A DNA stretch of 64,000 nucleotides from CAYZQH01 sp050300015 (GCA_050300015.1 JBNKWZ010000014.1:30254-94253); one strand, 5' to 3'; positions 1-8,522 are shown, numbered from the stretch's first letter. Notes: generated by a model from the sequence alone, not told the origin. Numbers and translations are program-made.

Positions 1-84
1 AATAACGCTTGTACCGGCTGTTCAACAACCGGCTCCTTAACGCTAACGGCAGGATCTCATAATGACACGCTCACCATCTATTAA
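1..84 (+). CDS. C-terminal end of a truncated upstream gene, probably a FimT/FimU/GspH-like minor pilin
   Basis: Only this frame is open from the first base; it runs to a TAA at 82-84 and the other two forward frames stop early. The visible tail has two cysteines (ACTGC) and many Thr/Ser/Gly residues, as in the extracellular beta part of minor pilins. It overlaps the next pilin gene by 23 bases, which implies translational coupling in one operon. The FimT/FimU assignment rests on position ahead of PilV-, PilW- and PilX-like genes; the fragment is too short to prove it. Confidence 0.5.
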   Translation, partial: NNACTGCSTTGSLTLTAGSHNDTLTIY

Positions 85-466
85 AACGCAAAACGGTGAT
101 TTTCTAATTGAGTCACTGATCGGCATGGTGTTGATGGCGGTGATAGGCATGGGCATCGTACATGTGTCTTCCAAAGCAGCCACCGCGCAGCGCGATATGC
201 ACCTACAAGAAATCGTCGTCAACCAACTGCGTGCCGCTTTGATTCAAAATAAAATGGGCGCCATTGATATTTGCACCACCGCTCCAGTCGTAACACTGCC
301 TGGAGACGTCACGCTTACAGCTACCGCTCAGGGTTGCGGCTCTACCACTACAGCCACCATTAATGGAGCTGAGGTGACCAATATTCCGCGTCCCTTGTCA
401 CTCAAGGTCGATAATGCCCTGGTGGGCGGCGAAATTGTTGTCGGTGGCACATGGGAGGCAATTTAA
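62..466 (+). CDS. pilV: PilV-like type IV pilus minor pilin (prepilin)
   Basis: A 134-residue prepilin-like protein. A short basic leader ends at Gly12; processing by the prepilin peptidase would release Asp13-Phe-Leu-Ile-Glu17, which puts the conserved Glu at +5, followed by a hydrophobic helix to about residue 35. Asp at +1 instead of the usual Phe or Met is uncommon. The C-terminal part is Thr/Gly rich with two cysteines (IDICTT, GCGST). An AGGA Shine-Dalgarno lies 7 bases before the ATG. It overlaps the upstream pilin tail and is 3 bases from the PilW-like gene. PilV-type minor pilins help prime pilus assembly at the inner membrane; the PilV label comes from gene order more than from unique residues. 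Confidence 0.65.
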   Translation: MTRSPSIKTQNGDFLIESLIGMVLMAVIGMGIVHVSSKAATAQRDMHLQEIVVNQLRAALIQNKMGAIDICTTAPVVTLPGDVTLTATAQGCGSTTTATINGAEVTNIPRPLSLKVDNALVGGEIVVGGTWEAI

Positions 467-469
467 ACC

Positions 470-1186
470 ATGCGTAGCACCAAGACCATAGAGCATTCAA
501 AATCATCTCGCTGTGAATCGGGCATGTCCCTGATTGGCCTGCTGGTGGGTTTATTGATTTCCATGTTGTGTATTCTGGCAAGCTTGACCTTGTATAAGAA
601 CTTGGTCTCTGTGACTACGGGTGCCAAGGTTGATGCGCTGCACGATGGACAGTTGTCTGCAGCATTATTAATGACCCAAAAAGAAGTAATGAATGCAGGT
701 TTTGGTATTGAAGATGCCGATGCAAGCCATGTGATCGTTAATCGCGTGGCTGCCGTACCCGGCACCTCTGCGGGTTCCATATCCGTGATCTGGCGTTACA
801 AAGAGGGTGGCGTGTTTGTTTGTAAGCGGCTACTCGAAGACGAGCAAACCATTAACTCATTAAATTATCGAGTGCTCACCCTGACCCAAGCTACCAGTGG
901 TTGCACCGAAACAGCCGTCTTGAACAATCTCTCTAGCTGGAGCACAGGCTCCGTTATAGGCCAATGGCCCGTGATCGGTGGCTTGGCCACCTATATCAAC
1001 ACCCACGAAACCCTATTCAACATTCAAACCAGTCACCGGCAATGTGCACCTTTCGGTGCCGTTACCCCGGAGTTACACGTGAGCGTGCAATTTTCTGCGC
1101 CCACTAGCGCCCAACTGAACGGCGTTACGGGTATACCAGAAAACGTTTACGACTATTGCCTTTCGAATACTTACCCTGCGAGTTAG
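470..1186 (+). CDS. pilW: PilW-like minor pilin lacking the +5 glutamate
   Basis: A 238-residue prepilin-like protein with a leader ending at Gly18, then Met-Ser-Leu-Ile-Gly and a long hydrophobic helix. The family normally has Glu at mature position 5; here residue 23 is Gly (MSLIGLLVGL). The stretch EVMNAGFG near residue 70 and the two C-terminal cysteines fit PilW. PilW works with PilV and PilX in a priming subcomplex at the pilus tip. It sits 3 bases after the PilV-like gene and its TAG lies 2 bases before the PilX-like ATG. Loss of Glu5 is typical of tip subunits such as GspK and PilX, so this protein may cap a complex rather than enter the fibre; that is inference. Confidence 0.65.
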   Translation: MRSTKTIEHSKSSRCESGMSLIGLLVGLLISMLCILASLTLYKNLVSVTTGAKVDALHDGQLSAALLMTQKEVMNAGFGIEDADASHVIVNRVAAVPGTSAGSISVIWRYKEGGVFVCKRLLEDEQTINSLNYRVLTLTQATSGCTETAVLNNLSSWSTGSVIGQWPVIGGLATYINTHETLFNIQTSHRQCAPFGAVTPELHVSVQFSAPTSAQLNGVTGIPENVYDYCLSNTYPAS

Positions 1187-1188
1187 CC

Positions 1189-3276
1189 ATGAAAACAGAA
1201 TACGCTTACACCACTCGACACGGACAACACCGCCAGCAACAAGGCATCGCTACGATCTTAATCGTCGTGCTTGTGGGCATTGCCTTAACTGCAACCAGCC
1301 TAGGTATGATGCACTCTATTCGCAGCTCTCAGGAAAAACACGTGGCCGTCAATGCCGTCACTCATGCACAGACCGGCGCATGGGCAGCGGCGGAAGCGTT
1401 ACGTCGCTATTTAGTCACCCTGGAAGAAGGGGATTTAATCGCATTACCCAACACGTTTGATATCACACTGGATAGCGCTTACGGCGACATCAGTGCCAAT
1501 AATGTTGTGGTCACACCCAACGGCGTGGGCGAATATCGAGTTACGGCCGACATTGTCAACATTCACAATGCTGCTCACTCTTCCGCTGCATTGGGTATCG
1601 CAGTGGACATTACCGTTCCCAATTGTGCAGCCTGCCCTGAGGCACCGGTCACCATTAACTTTAATGACGATTTGAGCATCAGCGGCGGTATTGGGCTATA
1701 CGACAGTACCGGTACCGCAATAAACCTACATGTCAATGGCGATATTACCCTGGGCGGGGCTTCCATCAATCCTCTACAGGAGGTCCAGGCCACAGGAAAG
1801 GTAACACTCGGCAGCGGTGTCACGGTCGACACTATTAAAGCGAATGACGATGTGACACTGGCAAACACCGTTGTGGGCACGGTGCGTACTACAGGCGATT
1901 TATCCATGTCTGGCGGCGGCTCTATCCAATCGGCATGGGTCAATGGCCAAGTCACCAGTTCTTTTATTGGCGACAATGGCTTTATCAACGCCATTGGCGA
2001 TATCACCATTAACGGTGGTCCCTACGACGGCTTAAAATCCGGCAGCACCATTACCATTTCTAACAGCGGGACGATTGACAGCGTTCAGGCCGTGGGTGAC
2101 ATCGCCATTGGCGTCTGGGAAAAGGTACTTAACGTTGTCGGCATGAGCAACCTAACCTGTGTGAGCAACTTCTGGGGAACCGGCGATCGACGCTTCGACA
2201 GTATCAGCATCAACGCCGCACTAAACCCCGCAACCTGCCCCACCGCGAGTGCCTTTGGTACCATAGTAGGAGGGCAAAGCAATGTGGTCACCCCCATGGC
2301 CCCAGAAGACCCTTTGACGCTCAACGCCAACGTGATCGACGTGTGGACACTTAAAAACCAAGCCAACTTTGTGTTGGAATGGGACGCTACCGTCAACCGC
2401 ATAAAAGTGACCGTGAAAAATGTTAACAACATTGCGAACGACGAGGTTTACTATATTGGCAGCTACCCCGCCGGCTACAATGGCGGAAGTTATGTCGACT
2501 ACCTATGTAAGACCTTTGATGCTAGCGACCGTTGCGTCACCCCAGCCGAGCCCTTGATCCCCATTTGTTTGGGTAGCTCCTTGAGTAACGGCTGTATCAG
2601 TTACAACGCAAGCACGAATACATTTACCATCTCCCCCGCCACAACACCGCCAGGTATTATATGGGTGAATGGCAATTTGTCTTTGTCCAGCGGCCACACT
2701 GCCACCACTTTTGCCGTTACGGGTAACGTACAAACATCAGGTGCTTTGTATGCCTGGGCACCCAATTATGCAGGGTATGACGAGATATGTTTGGCCAATG
2801 CAACCTCTGTGACATCAATTGACTCCAGCATGGAAGCGCAGCTAAAGGCGCGCTTCACCGATGAATTTTCGGAGCACTACCCCACCAATTTTTGCGACAC
2901 TTCGGGGGACGGGACTTACACACCAAACAATACTGGCAATATCTCCTTTGTGGCGGGCGGATATGACCCCAATGGCAGTGGCGCCTTTAGCGGCGGCGAT
3001 ATCAACTTCGGCTCATTAACAGATATTACCGGTGCCGTATTGGCCGGCAACCTATTAAAAGCCTCAGGAGCTACCACCGTTTATGGCATGGTCACAGCCG
3101 CAGGGCAAGGCACCCGTGGTGTGGAAGACAATATAATGAGCGCAAGCCTCATCATTGACCTGAGACGAGAGAGTGCCACCTACAAACCCAAGGAACTGCC
3201 GGTAATGGGCGACAATAGTAGCCCCCCTGCCAACCCCTTAGAGAACGCTAAACTCGTCTGGGCACGTTACTTATAA
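1189..3276 (+). CDS. pilX: Very large PilX-like pilus assembly protein with repetitive beta domain
   Basis: ATG at 1189 is preferred over an in-frame ATG at 1156, which lies inside the PilW-like gene. It gives 695 residues. The N-terminus has Gly19 followed by IATILIVVLVGIALTATS, a class III-like or PilX N-terminal helix without Glu5, then a GAWAAAEALRRYL helix typical of PilX. From about residue 160 to 330 the protein alternates short GDI, VTL and SGG units that resemble bactofilin-like or right-handed beta-helix turns. A second such block is near residues 500-530 and another near the C-terminus (GDINFGSLTDITGAVLAGN). Usual PilX proteins are about 170-200 residues, so most of this chain is an added surface-exposed region. 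It is the last gene before the convergent DUF484 gene; no pilY1 or pilE follows. Confidence 0.65.
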   Translation: MKTEYAYTTRHGQHRQQQGIATILIVVLVGIALTATSLGMMHSIRSSQEKHVAVNAVTHAQTGAWAAAEALRRYLVTLEEGDLIALPNTFDITLDSAYGDISANNVVVTPNGVGEYRVTADIVNIHNAAHSSAALGIAVDITVPNCAACPEAPVTINFNDDLSISGGIGLYDSTGTAINLHVNGDITLGGASINPLQEVQATGKVTLGSGVTVDTIKANDDVTLANTVVGTVRTTGDLSMSGGGSIQSAWVNGQVTSSFIGDNGFINAIGDITINGGPYDGLKSGSTITISNSGTIDSVQAVGDIAIGVWEKVLNVVGMSNLTCVSNFWGTGDRRFDSISINAALNPATCPTASAFGTIVGGQSNVVTPMAPEDPLTLNANVIDVWTLKNQANFVLEWDATVNRIKVTVKNVNNIANDEVYYIGSYPAGYNGGSYVDYLCKTFDASDRCVTPAEPLIPICLGSSLSNGCISYNASTNTFTISPATTPPGIIWVNGNLSLSSGHTATTFAVTGNVQTSGALYAWAPNYAGYDEICLANATSVTSIDSSMEAQLKARFTDEFSEHYPTNFCDTSGDGTYTPNNTGNISFVAGGYDPNGSGAFSGGDINFGSLTDITGAVLAGNLLKASGATTVYGMVTAAGQGTRGVEDNIMSASLIIDLRRESATYKPKELPVMGDNSSPPANPLENAKLVWARYL

Positions 3277-3347
3277 TAGTCCGCGAACGACAATGGCTGG
3301 CGCCTATCGTGTAATGCCGATGAATGAAGAGGTTGGTTCGCTGCGCT

Positions 3348-4013
3348 TCACAATAGGCGGTACACCATGCGCGCCACCACCTCCGAAAGATGGTTTAAAA
3401 ATAAATTGCCGGAGTGGGTTCGATAATAGTCCGGAGCTTCATTGCCAATGGCAATCACACCTACGGGGTTGCCAAAACTGAGCACCGCCAGCGCACAAGA
3501 GCCCACTTTTTCCGCGTTGCGGCCAAACACAAAACGTTTGACACTCTCTGAGGTATTACCCATTAAACACTTGGGTCGCTTCACTTCATCGCCCAAATGA
3601 CGATACAGTTCGTTTTCACTCACAAATTTCACGTTACTAATCGGTTGCGGTGCGCCCACCAATAAAATTTGGGTAAATTGCACGCCGAATTCTTTATCGA
3701 AACTGTAATGAATGGCATCCACCAAATCTCCCAGTTCATCGCACTCCAACAAGGCCAATACCAACCGTTTGGTGTGTTGGTATAAGCGATCATTTTCACG
3801 GGCGTTGCCCAGCAATTCATGCAGCTTGTTGCGCAGCTCGGTGTTGCGCTCGCGCAATACACTCACTTGGCGCTCAATAAGAGAAACCGCACTGCCACTG
3901 GGATGGGCGAGCTTCAGCGACACCAAACAATCGGGATAGCGTTCAAATAAATCTGGGTGGGCCTGCAAATAATCCAAAACGGCTTCGCGCGTCACTGTGG
4001 GTTTGTTTGACAT
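3348..4013 (-). CDS. DUF484 family GAF-like protein
   Basis: A 221-residue protein with the DUF484 N-terminal block (YLQAHPDLFERYPD), a helical segment rich in Arg/Glu around residues 45-75 (IERQVSVLRERNTEL), and a GAF-like C-terminal half. Family function is unknown. In many gammaproteobacteria it lies between dapF and xerC. Here dapF is upstream on the same strand, but 416 bases of hairpin repeats separate them, and no xerC follows: the gene runs into the end of the pilin operon. The gene is probably cotranscribed with lysA-dapF or driven from within the repeat region. Confidence 0.85.
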   Translation of the reverse strand: MSNKPTVTREAVLDYLQAHPDLFERYPDCLVSLKLAHPSGSAVSLIERQVSVLRERNTELRNKLHELLGNARENDRLYQHTKRLVLALLECDELGDLVDAIHYSFDKEFGVQFTQILLVGAPQPISNVKFVSENELYRHLGDEVKRPKCLMGNTSESVKRFVFGRNAEKVGSCALAVLSFGNPVGVIAIGNEAPDYYRTHSGNLFLNHLSEVVARMVYRLL

Positions 4014-4085
4014 TCGGCCCCCTTAAGTGGTCAATTCAATAGCCTTGTGGCCAGACAGCCTGAAGCTATTTTATGTTTTTATAAT

Positions 4086-4256
4086 ATTAACCCGACAATT
4101 TTTTTATGTTGGGTTAATGCGGCACAAGGAAGTGCCGTCATTGGCCGAAATGGCCAATGCAAGCCCTAAAAATACAAGGAAATTCACATATTTTTGCCAG
4201 TATTTTAAGGGTGCGCAATTCAATAGATAGGAGATCTATTGAATTGCCGGGTTAAT
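4086..4256 (+). repeat. Dispersed hairpin-rich repeat, copy A
   Basis: About 171 bases bounded by a closing stem ATTAACCCG (4086-4094) and CGGGTTAAT (4248-4256). Inside are consecutive hairpins: TTAACCC/GGGTTAA, CGGCAC/GTGCCG, CATTGGCC/GGCCAATG, CCCTAAAAATAC/GTATTTTAAGGG with one mismatch, and a perfect 13-bp stem ending in CTATTGAATTG. The loop of the fourth hairpin carries TTCAC and GCCAG, shared with the other copies. Directly joined to copy B. Strand is given as the reading in which all four copies align; the transcribed strand is not known. Confidence 0.85.
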
Positions 4257-4427
4257 AGCCCGACAACTTTTTTATGTTGAGTTAATACGGCACAAGGAAG
4301 TGCCGCCATTGGCCCAAATGGCCAATGCAAGCCCTAAAAATACAAGAAAATTCACATATTTTCGCCAGTATTTTAAGGGGGCGTAATTCAACAGATAGAA
4401 AATCTATTGAATTGCCAGGTTCATAAG
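4257..4427 (+). repeat. Dispersed hairpin-rich repeat, copy B (tandem with A)
   Basis: Second copy, mostly identical to copy A along its length, ending 2 bases before the dapF stop codon. Hairpins CGGCAC/GTGCCG, CATTGGCC/GGCCAATG and CCCTAAAAATAC/GTATTTTAAGGG are kept. The last hairpin carries one unpaired change (AACAGAT against ATCTATT). Its closing stem is poor (left side GTTAATAGCC, right side GGTTCATAA), so this copy looks partly decayed, or was made by duplication that reused the right end of copy A. Confidence 0.85.
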
Positions 4428-4429
4428 AC

Positions 4430-5260
4430 TTAAATATTAATCTGTCCGTGGTACACCAAAGTTGCAGGCCCCGTCATATAAACAGGTGTACCGGGCCCCG
4501 CCCATTCAATCGTGACACAACCACCGGGCAAATGGACGGCCACTTTGCTGTCTAAACGATTTTGCACAATACCACCCACCACGGCCGCACACGCCCCAGT
4601 ACCACAGGCCAGCGTTTCGCCCACACCGCGCTCGTACACACGCAAATGCACAAGGTCTCTACGCTCAATTTGCATAAAGCCCGCATTCACCCGTTTAGGA
4701 AAATGTGGGTGTCCCTCTACCAAGGGTCCGAGTGCCGCCACCGGCGCACGGGTGATATCATCGACCAGAGTGACCGCATGAGGGTTACCCATGGAAACGG
4801 CCGCTATGGTTAAGGTATGCTCGGGCAATGGCAATTCGTAACTTTTCGCCTGCCCATTCGCCGTAAAAGGGATGCGCTCAGGTGTTAATTCAGGTGGGCC
4901 CATATTGACCGTCACCTGGTTATCCTTGCGAACGATTAACTCCAGTATGCCCGCTGCGGTTTCCACACGAATCACACGCTTGCCCGTCAACCGCCGCTGC
5001 CTTACAAACAAAGCAAAACAGCGTGCGCCATTGCCACAGTTTTCTACCTCAGAACCATCGTGGTTAAAAATGCGATAGCGGAAATCGCATTCCGGAGTCT
5101 CCGGTGGCTCAACCACCAAAACTTGGTCACAGCCCACGCCGAAGTGGCGATCCGCCAAAAACTTTGCCTTCTCTGGCCTCATCACAATGCGCTGACTAAT
5201 AGCATCCAACATCACAAAGTCATTACCAAGCCCGTGCATTTTGCTAAACCGTATTTTCAT
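4430..5260 (-). CDS. dapF: Diaminopimelate epimerase
   Basis: Converts LL- to meso-diaminopimelate, the peptidoglycan cross-linking amino acid and lysine precursor, in the cytoplasm. 276 residues, the usual family length. Both catalytic cysteines of the cofactor-free racemase are visible: Cys75 in ENCGNGARC and Cys219 in LACGTGACA. The N-terminal KMHGLGNDF motif is intact. It lies 9 bases downstream of lysA on the same strand, so lptM-lysA-dapF form an operon that makes meso-DAP and then lysine. Confidence 0.97.
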   Translation of the reverse strand: MKIRFSKMHGLGNDFVMLDAISQRIVMRPEKAKFLADRHFGVGCDQVLVVEPPETPECDFRYRIFNHDGSEVENCGNGARCFALFVRQRRLTGKRVIRVETAAGILELIVRKDNQVTVNMGPPELTPERIPFTANGQAKSYELPLPEHTLTIAAVSMGNPHAVTLVDDITRAPVAALGPLVEGHPHFPKRVNAGFMQIERRDLVHLRVYERGVGETLACGTGACAAVVGGIVQNRLDSKVAVHLPGGCVTIEWAGPGTPVYMTGPATLVYHGQINI

Positions 5261-5269
5261 GGGCAGACC

Positions 5270-6532
5270 TTAGGCGGGGATTAATGATTCGTGCGCGTAA
5301 CAATCCGCGATGGACTCACGCCGGCGCACCACAAACATTTTATCGCCGTCCACCAGTACCTCGGCTGCGCGCGGTCGCGTATTGTAATTGGAGCTCATGG
5401 TAAAACCATAAGCACCCGCAGAGCGCATAACCAACAACTGGCCCTCTGTTAAATTCAGCGCTCGGTCTTTGCCAATAAAGTCCCCCGTTTCACAAATGGG
5501 CCCCACAATATCCCAGCGTTTGACCTCGGCACCGTGGCCTTGAGTCGTATCCTCAATGACCGGCACTATCGCTTGCCAGGCCTGATACAGCGATGGGCGA
5601 ATATTGTCATTCATGGCGGCATCCACCACCGCAAAGTTCTTGTGCTCGGTGGGCTTCAAGTACAACACCTGCGTCAGCAACACACCGGCATTGGCCACTA
5701 TAGAGCGGCCAGGCTCAAACAGCAGCGCCAGCTGCCGCCCTTCCAAACGGGTTTTAATGGCCGCCACGTAATCCGCTATGGGGGGCACCACTTCGTCCTG
5801 GTAGGTCACCCCAAGGCCACCGCCCAAATCCAAATGGTGAATCGTAATGCCCTGCGCAGCCAAGCTATCCACCAAGGCAAGCACGCGGTCTAAGGCATCC
5901 AAAAAAGGTTGGGTCTCGGTCAGTTGAGAACCAATATGGCAATCCACCCCTTTAATCTGTACACCCGGTAATGCCGCAGCTCGACGGTACACGGCCTCGG
6001 CACGGTGAATATCAATGCCAAACTTATTTTCTTTCAAACCAGTGGAAATATAAGGGTGCGTTTTGGCATCCACATCGGGATTTACTCGAAGGGAAACACG
6101 GGCCATTTTGTCTTGTGAAGCCGCCACCTGCGACAACAGTTCTAACTCACTTTCGCTTTCCACGTTAAAGCAGGCCACACCCACTTCTAAGGCACGCGCC
6201 ATTTCCTCAGCTTTTTTACCCACGCCGGAAAACACAACCTTGTCGGGGTCTCCCCCCGCTTTTAATACCCTCTCTAACTCTCCCATGGAGACGATATCAA
6301 AGCCCGCCCCCAACTGCGCCAGGATATTTAACACCCCAATATTGGAATTGGCTTTAACGGCATAGCACACCATACCAGGGTGATCGCCAAGGGCATTGGC
6401 ATAGGCTTGGTAAGCGTCCGTAATGGCTTTACGGCTATACACATAAGTGGGGGTGCCGTACTGTGCCGCCACATGCTGCAGGTTGACACCCTCTGCATGT
6501 AACTCGCCGGCTTGATACTGGAAAACTGACAT
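5270..6532 (-). CDS. lysA: Diaminopimelate decarboxylase
   Basis: PLP-dependent fold type III decarboxylase that turns meso-diaminopimelate into L-lysine. 420 residues. The PLP lysine is Lys60 in CYAVKANSN. Also visible are HIGSQ, the glycine-rich phosphate loop GGGLGV, EPGRSIVANAG, and CETGDF, whose Cys contributes to the active site across the dimer. The start is 6 bases from the stop codon of the short lptM gene, the standard gammaproteobacterial arrangement, and dapF follows after 9 bases. Confidence 0.97.
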   Translation of the reverse strand: MSVFQYQAGELHAEGVNLQHVAAQYGTPTYVYSRKAITDAYQAYANALGDHPGMVCYAVKANSNIGVLNILAQLGAGFDIVSMGELERVLKAGGDPDKVVFSGVGKKAEEMARALEVGVACFNVESESELELLSQVAASQDKMARVSLRVNPDVDAKTHPYISTGLKENKFGIDIHRAEAVYRRAAALPGVQIKGVDCHIGSQLTETQPFLDALDRVLALVDSLAAQGITIHHLDLGGGLGVTYQDEVVPPIADYVAAIKTRLEGRQLALLFEPGRSIVANAGVLLTQVLYLKPTEHKNFAVVDAAMNDNIRPSLYQAWQAIVPVIEDTTQGHGAEVKRWDIVGPICETGDFIGKDRALNLTEGQLLVMRSAGAYGFTMSSNYNTRPRAAEVLVDGDKMFVVRRRESIADCYAHESLIPA

Positions 6533-6538
6533 ATTGAC

Positions 6539-6691
6539 CTACTGATCCGTAACCTGCGAAGACGCCGGAGCCGGATGCGGTTCAGGCTCCGGCATGCGTA
6601 AGGGCCCTTTCTGCCCACAGCCACACACCACCATCGCCCAGACTAAGAGCACAAGCCAACGCCTTACGCCCAAAACACCACCATCACTCAA
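6539..6691 (-). CDS. lptM: LptM (YifL)-like small lipoprotein
   Basis: A 50-residue reading frame with a TTG start, short enough to be missed. After a hydrophobic signal (RRWLVLLVWAMVV) comes a lipobox VCGC and directly the family signature CGQKGPL, followed by a Pro/Glu-rich tail to a TAG at 6539-6541. AGAGG lies 9 bases before the TTG, and an in-frame TAG further upstream limits the possible starts; another TTG two codons upstream is possible. LptM binds the LptD-LptE translocon and helps its oxidative maturation in Escherichia coli. Gene order lptM-lysA-dapF is the common one. A TATACT -10-like box lies upstream at 6727-6732. Confidence 0.85.
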   Translation of the reverse strand: MSDGGVLGVRRWLVLLVWAMVVCGCGQKGPLRMPEPEPHPAPASSQVTDQ

Positions 6692-6790
6692 GACCCGCAA
6701 CCTCTATCGCCGTTCAAAAAGGCATGAGTATAGCGCAATGGTGGCATTTGCTCGCACCCCTAAAAGCCACCGAACGCGGACAAATGCGAA

Positions 6791-7504
6791 CTACGGGCGT
6801 TTTTGGTACCCCTGCAGCAACCATTGCCATGCCTCCTCTGAGTAATGAAACGGCGATACGCGTGCCCGCTGCTTGCGAAAAGAACGCGCCAAACGGTCCA
6901 AATTGGCCTTCGTCCAGCCCTGCCCCATTGGTCTGAATTCAGCCTTGTCAAAATCGATCAGAAACACCTTTTTTTGATTATCCATCATGATGTTATTGGC
7001 ATTCAGATCCGCGTGGTACACCCCCTGGCGATGAAACTCGGCAATGGTGTGACCAATGCTTTGCCAAACCGCTTCGGACAGAGGCTCATCCTGCAGCCAC
7101 TCCACCAAAGTGCGCGCATTGGGAATTTGTTGCGTCACCAAATCGCCTCGATACAACAAGCCGCGTCGCACACAGCGGGCAGCCACAGGCAACGGCACCG
7201 GTAAGCCGCGCCCATACAGCATCATCAGTAAATGCGCTTCGCGCCACATGCGGGTACGGCCCAATCCCGTAAAAATGTAACTGTCCTTGACCAGGTGCCG
7301 GAAAGCACCGCCGCGCTGGCAGTGCCGCCACACCGCATTCAAACCGGCCACTTGCACTAACCAAGCCGTACCGCGCCCCAACCGGTTGAGGCTTGCTGAA
7401 GCGGTGTCTTCGGCGAACACATCCGCGGGGCCCTTGGGCAGTAAGGCGCTGTTATAGAGGTAATGGACCTTGTGCTCGGAGCATTTTTTAAGCAATGGTG
7501 ACAC
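6791..7504 (-). CDS. kdkA: 3-deoxy-D-manno-octulosonic acid (Kdo) kinase
   Basis: Kinase-fold enzyme that phosphorylates the first Kdo residue of lipid A-Kdo at the inner membrane. 237 residues, close to the family length. The catalytic loop reads YHADLNANNIM (His164, Asp166), with the metal-binding IDFD near residue 185. The N-terminal NSALL and GRGTAW segments fit the family. It is divergent from a glycosyltransferase gene starting 90 bases away, forming a small LPS-core locus. Confidence 0.88.
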   Translation of the reverse strand: MSPLLKKCSEHKVHYLYNSALLPKGPADVFAEDTASASLNRLGRGTAWLVQVAGLNAVWRHCQRGGAFRHLVKDSYIFTGLGRTRMWREAHLLMMLYGRGLPVPLPVAARCVRRGLLYRGDLVTQQIPNARTLVEWLQDEPLSEAVWQSIGHTIAEFHRQGVYHADLNANNIMMDNQKKVFLIDFDKAEFRPMGQGWTKANLDRLARSFRKQRARVSPFHYSEEAWQWLLQGYQKRP

Positions 7505-7594
7505 CTGAGAAGTGGGAAGAAAAAGGCGGGTGAAAGGTTCTGCTCGCGATTCTACTTGGGTAGAATACCAGCCTCAACCAATGAGTCGAAGTCC

Positions 7595-8509
7595 ATGGTG
7601 CAGTCTCCCTCCAGCCGCCCCCGATGGTTAAATACCTTGGAGGGTCGCTTTTTACGTTTTGCCGCAGGTGGTTGGGTCCCCGCAAGCTGGTATCTCCCCG
7701 AGTTACCCGACCCGGCCCCTAAGTCTGGGGACCTACATATAGAAATCGTCAGCCACTGCTGGCAATACGCCCACTTGTTGGCGCACCAGTTAAGCTCACT
7801 GGTCAATAACCCGCCCCAACGCGCTCACGTGACCATGACGGTGTTCTATAACGAGGAGGATACCGTCACACGTGAATTGCTGGCCTATTTTGGCGGCCTC
7901 GCGGTACCCCGTGTCACTTGGAACTGGCAGGTTCAAGACACATCGCACCTATTTCGACGTGCCATTGGACGCAACCTCGCCGCCAAAAACTCCAAGGCCG
8001 ACTGGGTGTGGTTTACCGATTGCGATTTAATGTTTATGGCAGACTGCCTCGATACTCTGGTGACACTTCTTCAGGGGCGGACAGACCGTTTGGTGTACCC
8101 CAAAATAGAGCGCTGTACCTCGTTGCTCGCCAACAACGACCCAATGCTGCAACCCAACGCAAAGCCCGAGGTCACGCATATTGAAACCACACAATTTGTC
8201 GAATTCCCGCGAACCCGAGCCACCGGGCCGTTACAAATCACCCATGGCGACATCGCGCGCGCCTGCGGTTACTGTGAAGCGTTGAACTATTATCAACAAC
8301 CTTCCAGTACCTGGTGCAAGGCCTATGAGGACCGCGCCTTCCGCTGGTTACTGCGCACCCAAGGCACACCACTCGACCTCCCTGGGGTGTATCGCATTAG
8401 ACACATTCATAAAGGCCGCTATACGGGCAGCAAAACAGTCAGCGGCATTCGAGGCTCGCTCAGACGAGCGAAAGCCTGGTTTCTTGAACGCGGCAAACAA
8501 CGCTCATGA
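7595..8509 (+). CDS. GT-A fold glycosyltransferase (family 2-like)
   Basis: 304 residues from the ATG at 7595; a TTG at 7556 in the same frame would add 13 residues without a ribosome site. A nucleotide-sugar region (IEIVSHCWQYAHLL, MTVFYNEEDT) leads to RNLAAKNSKADWVWFTDCD, where Asp132-Cys-Asp134 is the metal-binding DxD of inverting GT-A enzymes. The C-terminus is basic (RRAKAWFLERGKQRS), suggesting peripheral contact with the inner membrane. The 13-base gap to the next transferase and the divergent kdkA suggest lipopolysaccharide or capsule decoration. Acceptor and donor sugars cannot be read from the sequence. Confidence 0.75.
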   Translation: MVQSPSSRPRWLNTLEGRFLRFAAGGWVPASWYLPELPDPAPKSGDLHIEIVSHCWQYAHLLAHQLSSLVNNPPQRAHVTMTVFYNEEDTVTRELLAYFGGLAVPRVTWNWQVQDTSHLFRRAIGRNLAAKNSKADWVWFTDCDLMFMADCLDTLVTLLQGRTDRLVYPKIERCTSLLANNDPMLQPNAKPEVTHIETTQFVEFPRTRATGPLQITHGDIARACGYCEALNYYQQPSSTWCKAYEDRAFRWLLRTQGTPLDLPGVYRIRHIHKGRYTGSKTVSGIRGSLRRAKAWFLERGKQRS

Positions 8510-8522
8510 TCATCGGTGCACC

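Noticed and set aside
4027..4230. 67-codon plus-strand frame between DUF484 and dapF
   Set aside because: It lies within the hairpin repeat and is not maintained in the other copies.
4086..4427. The paired repeats resemble integron attC sites
   Set aside because: No GTTRRRY/RYYYAAC core was found at the ends, there are several separate hairpins, and no gene cassettes lie between copies.
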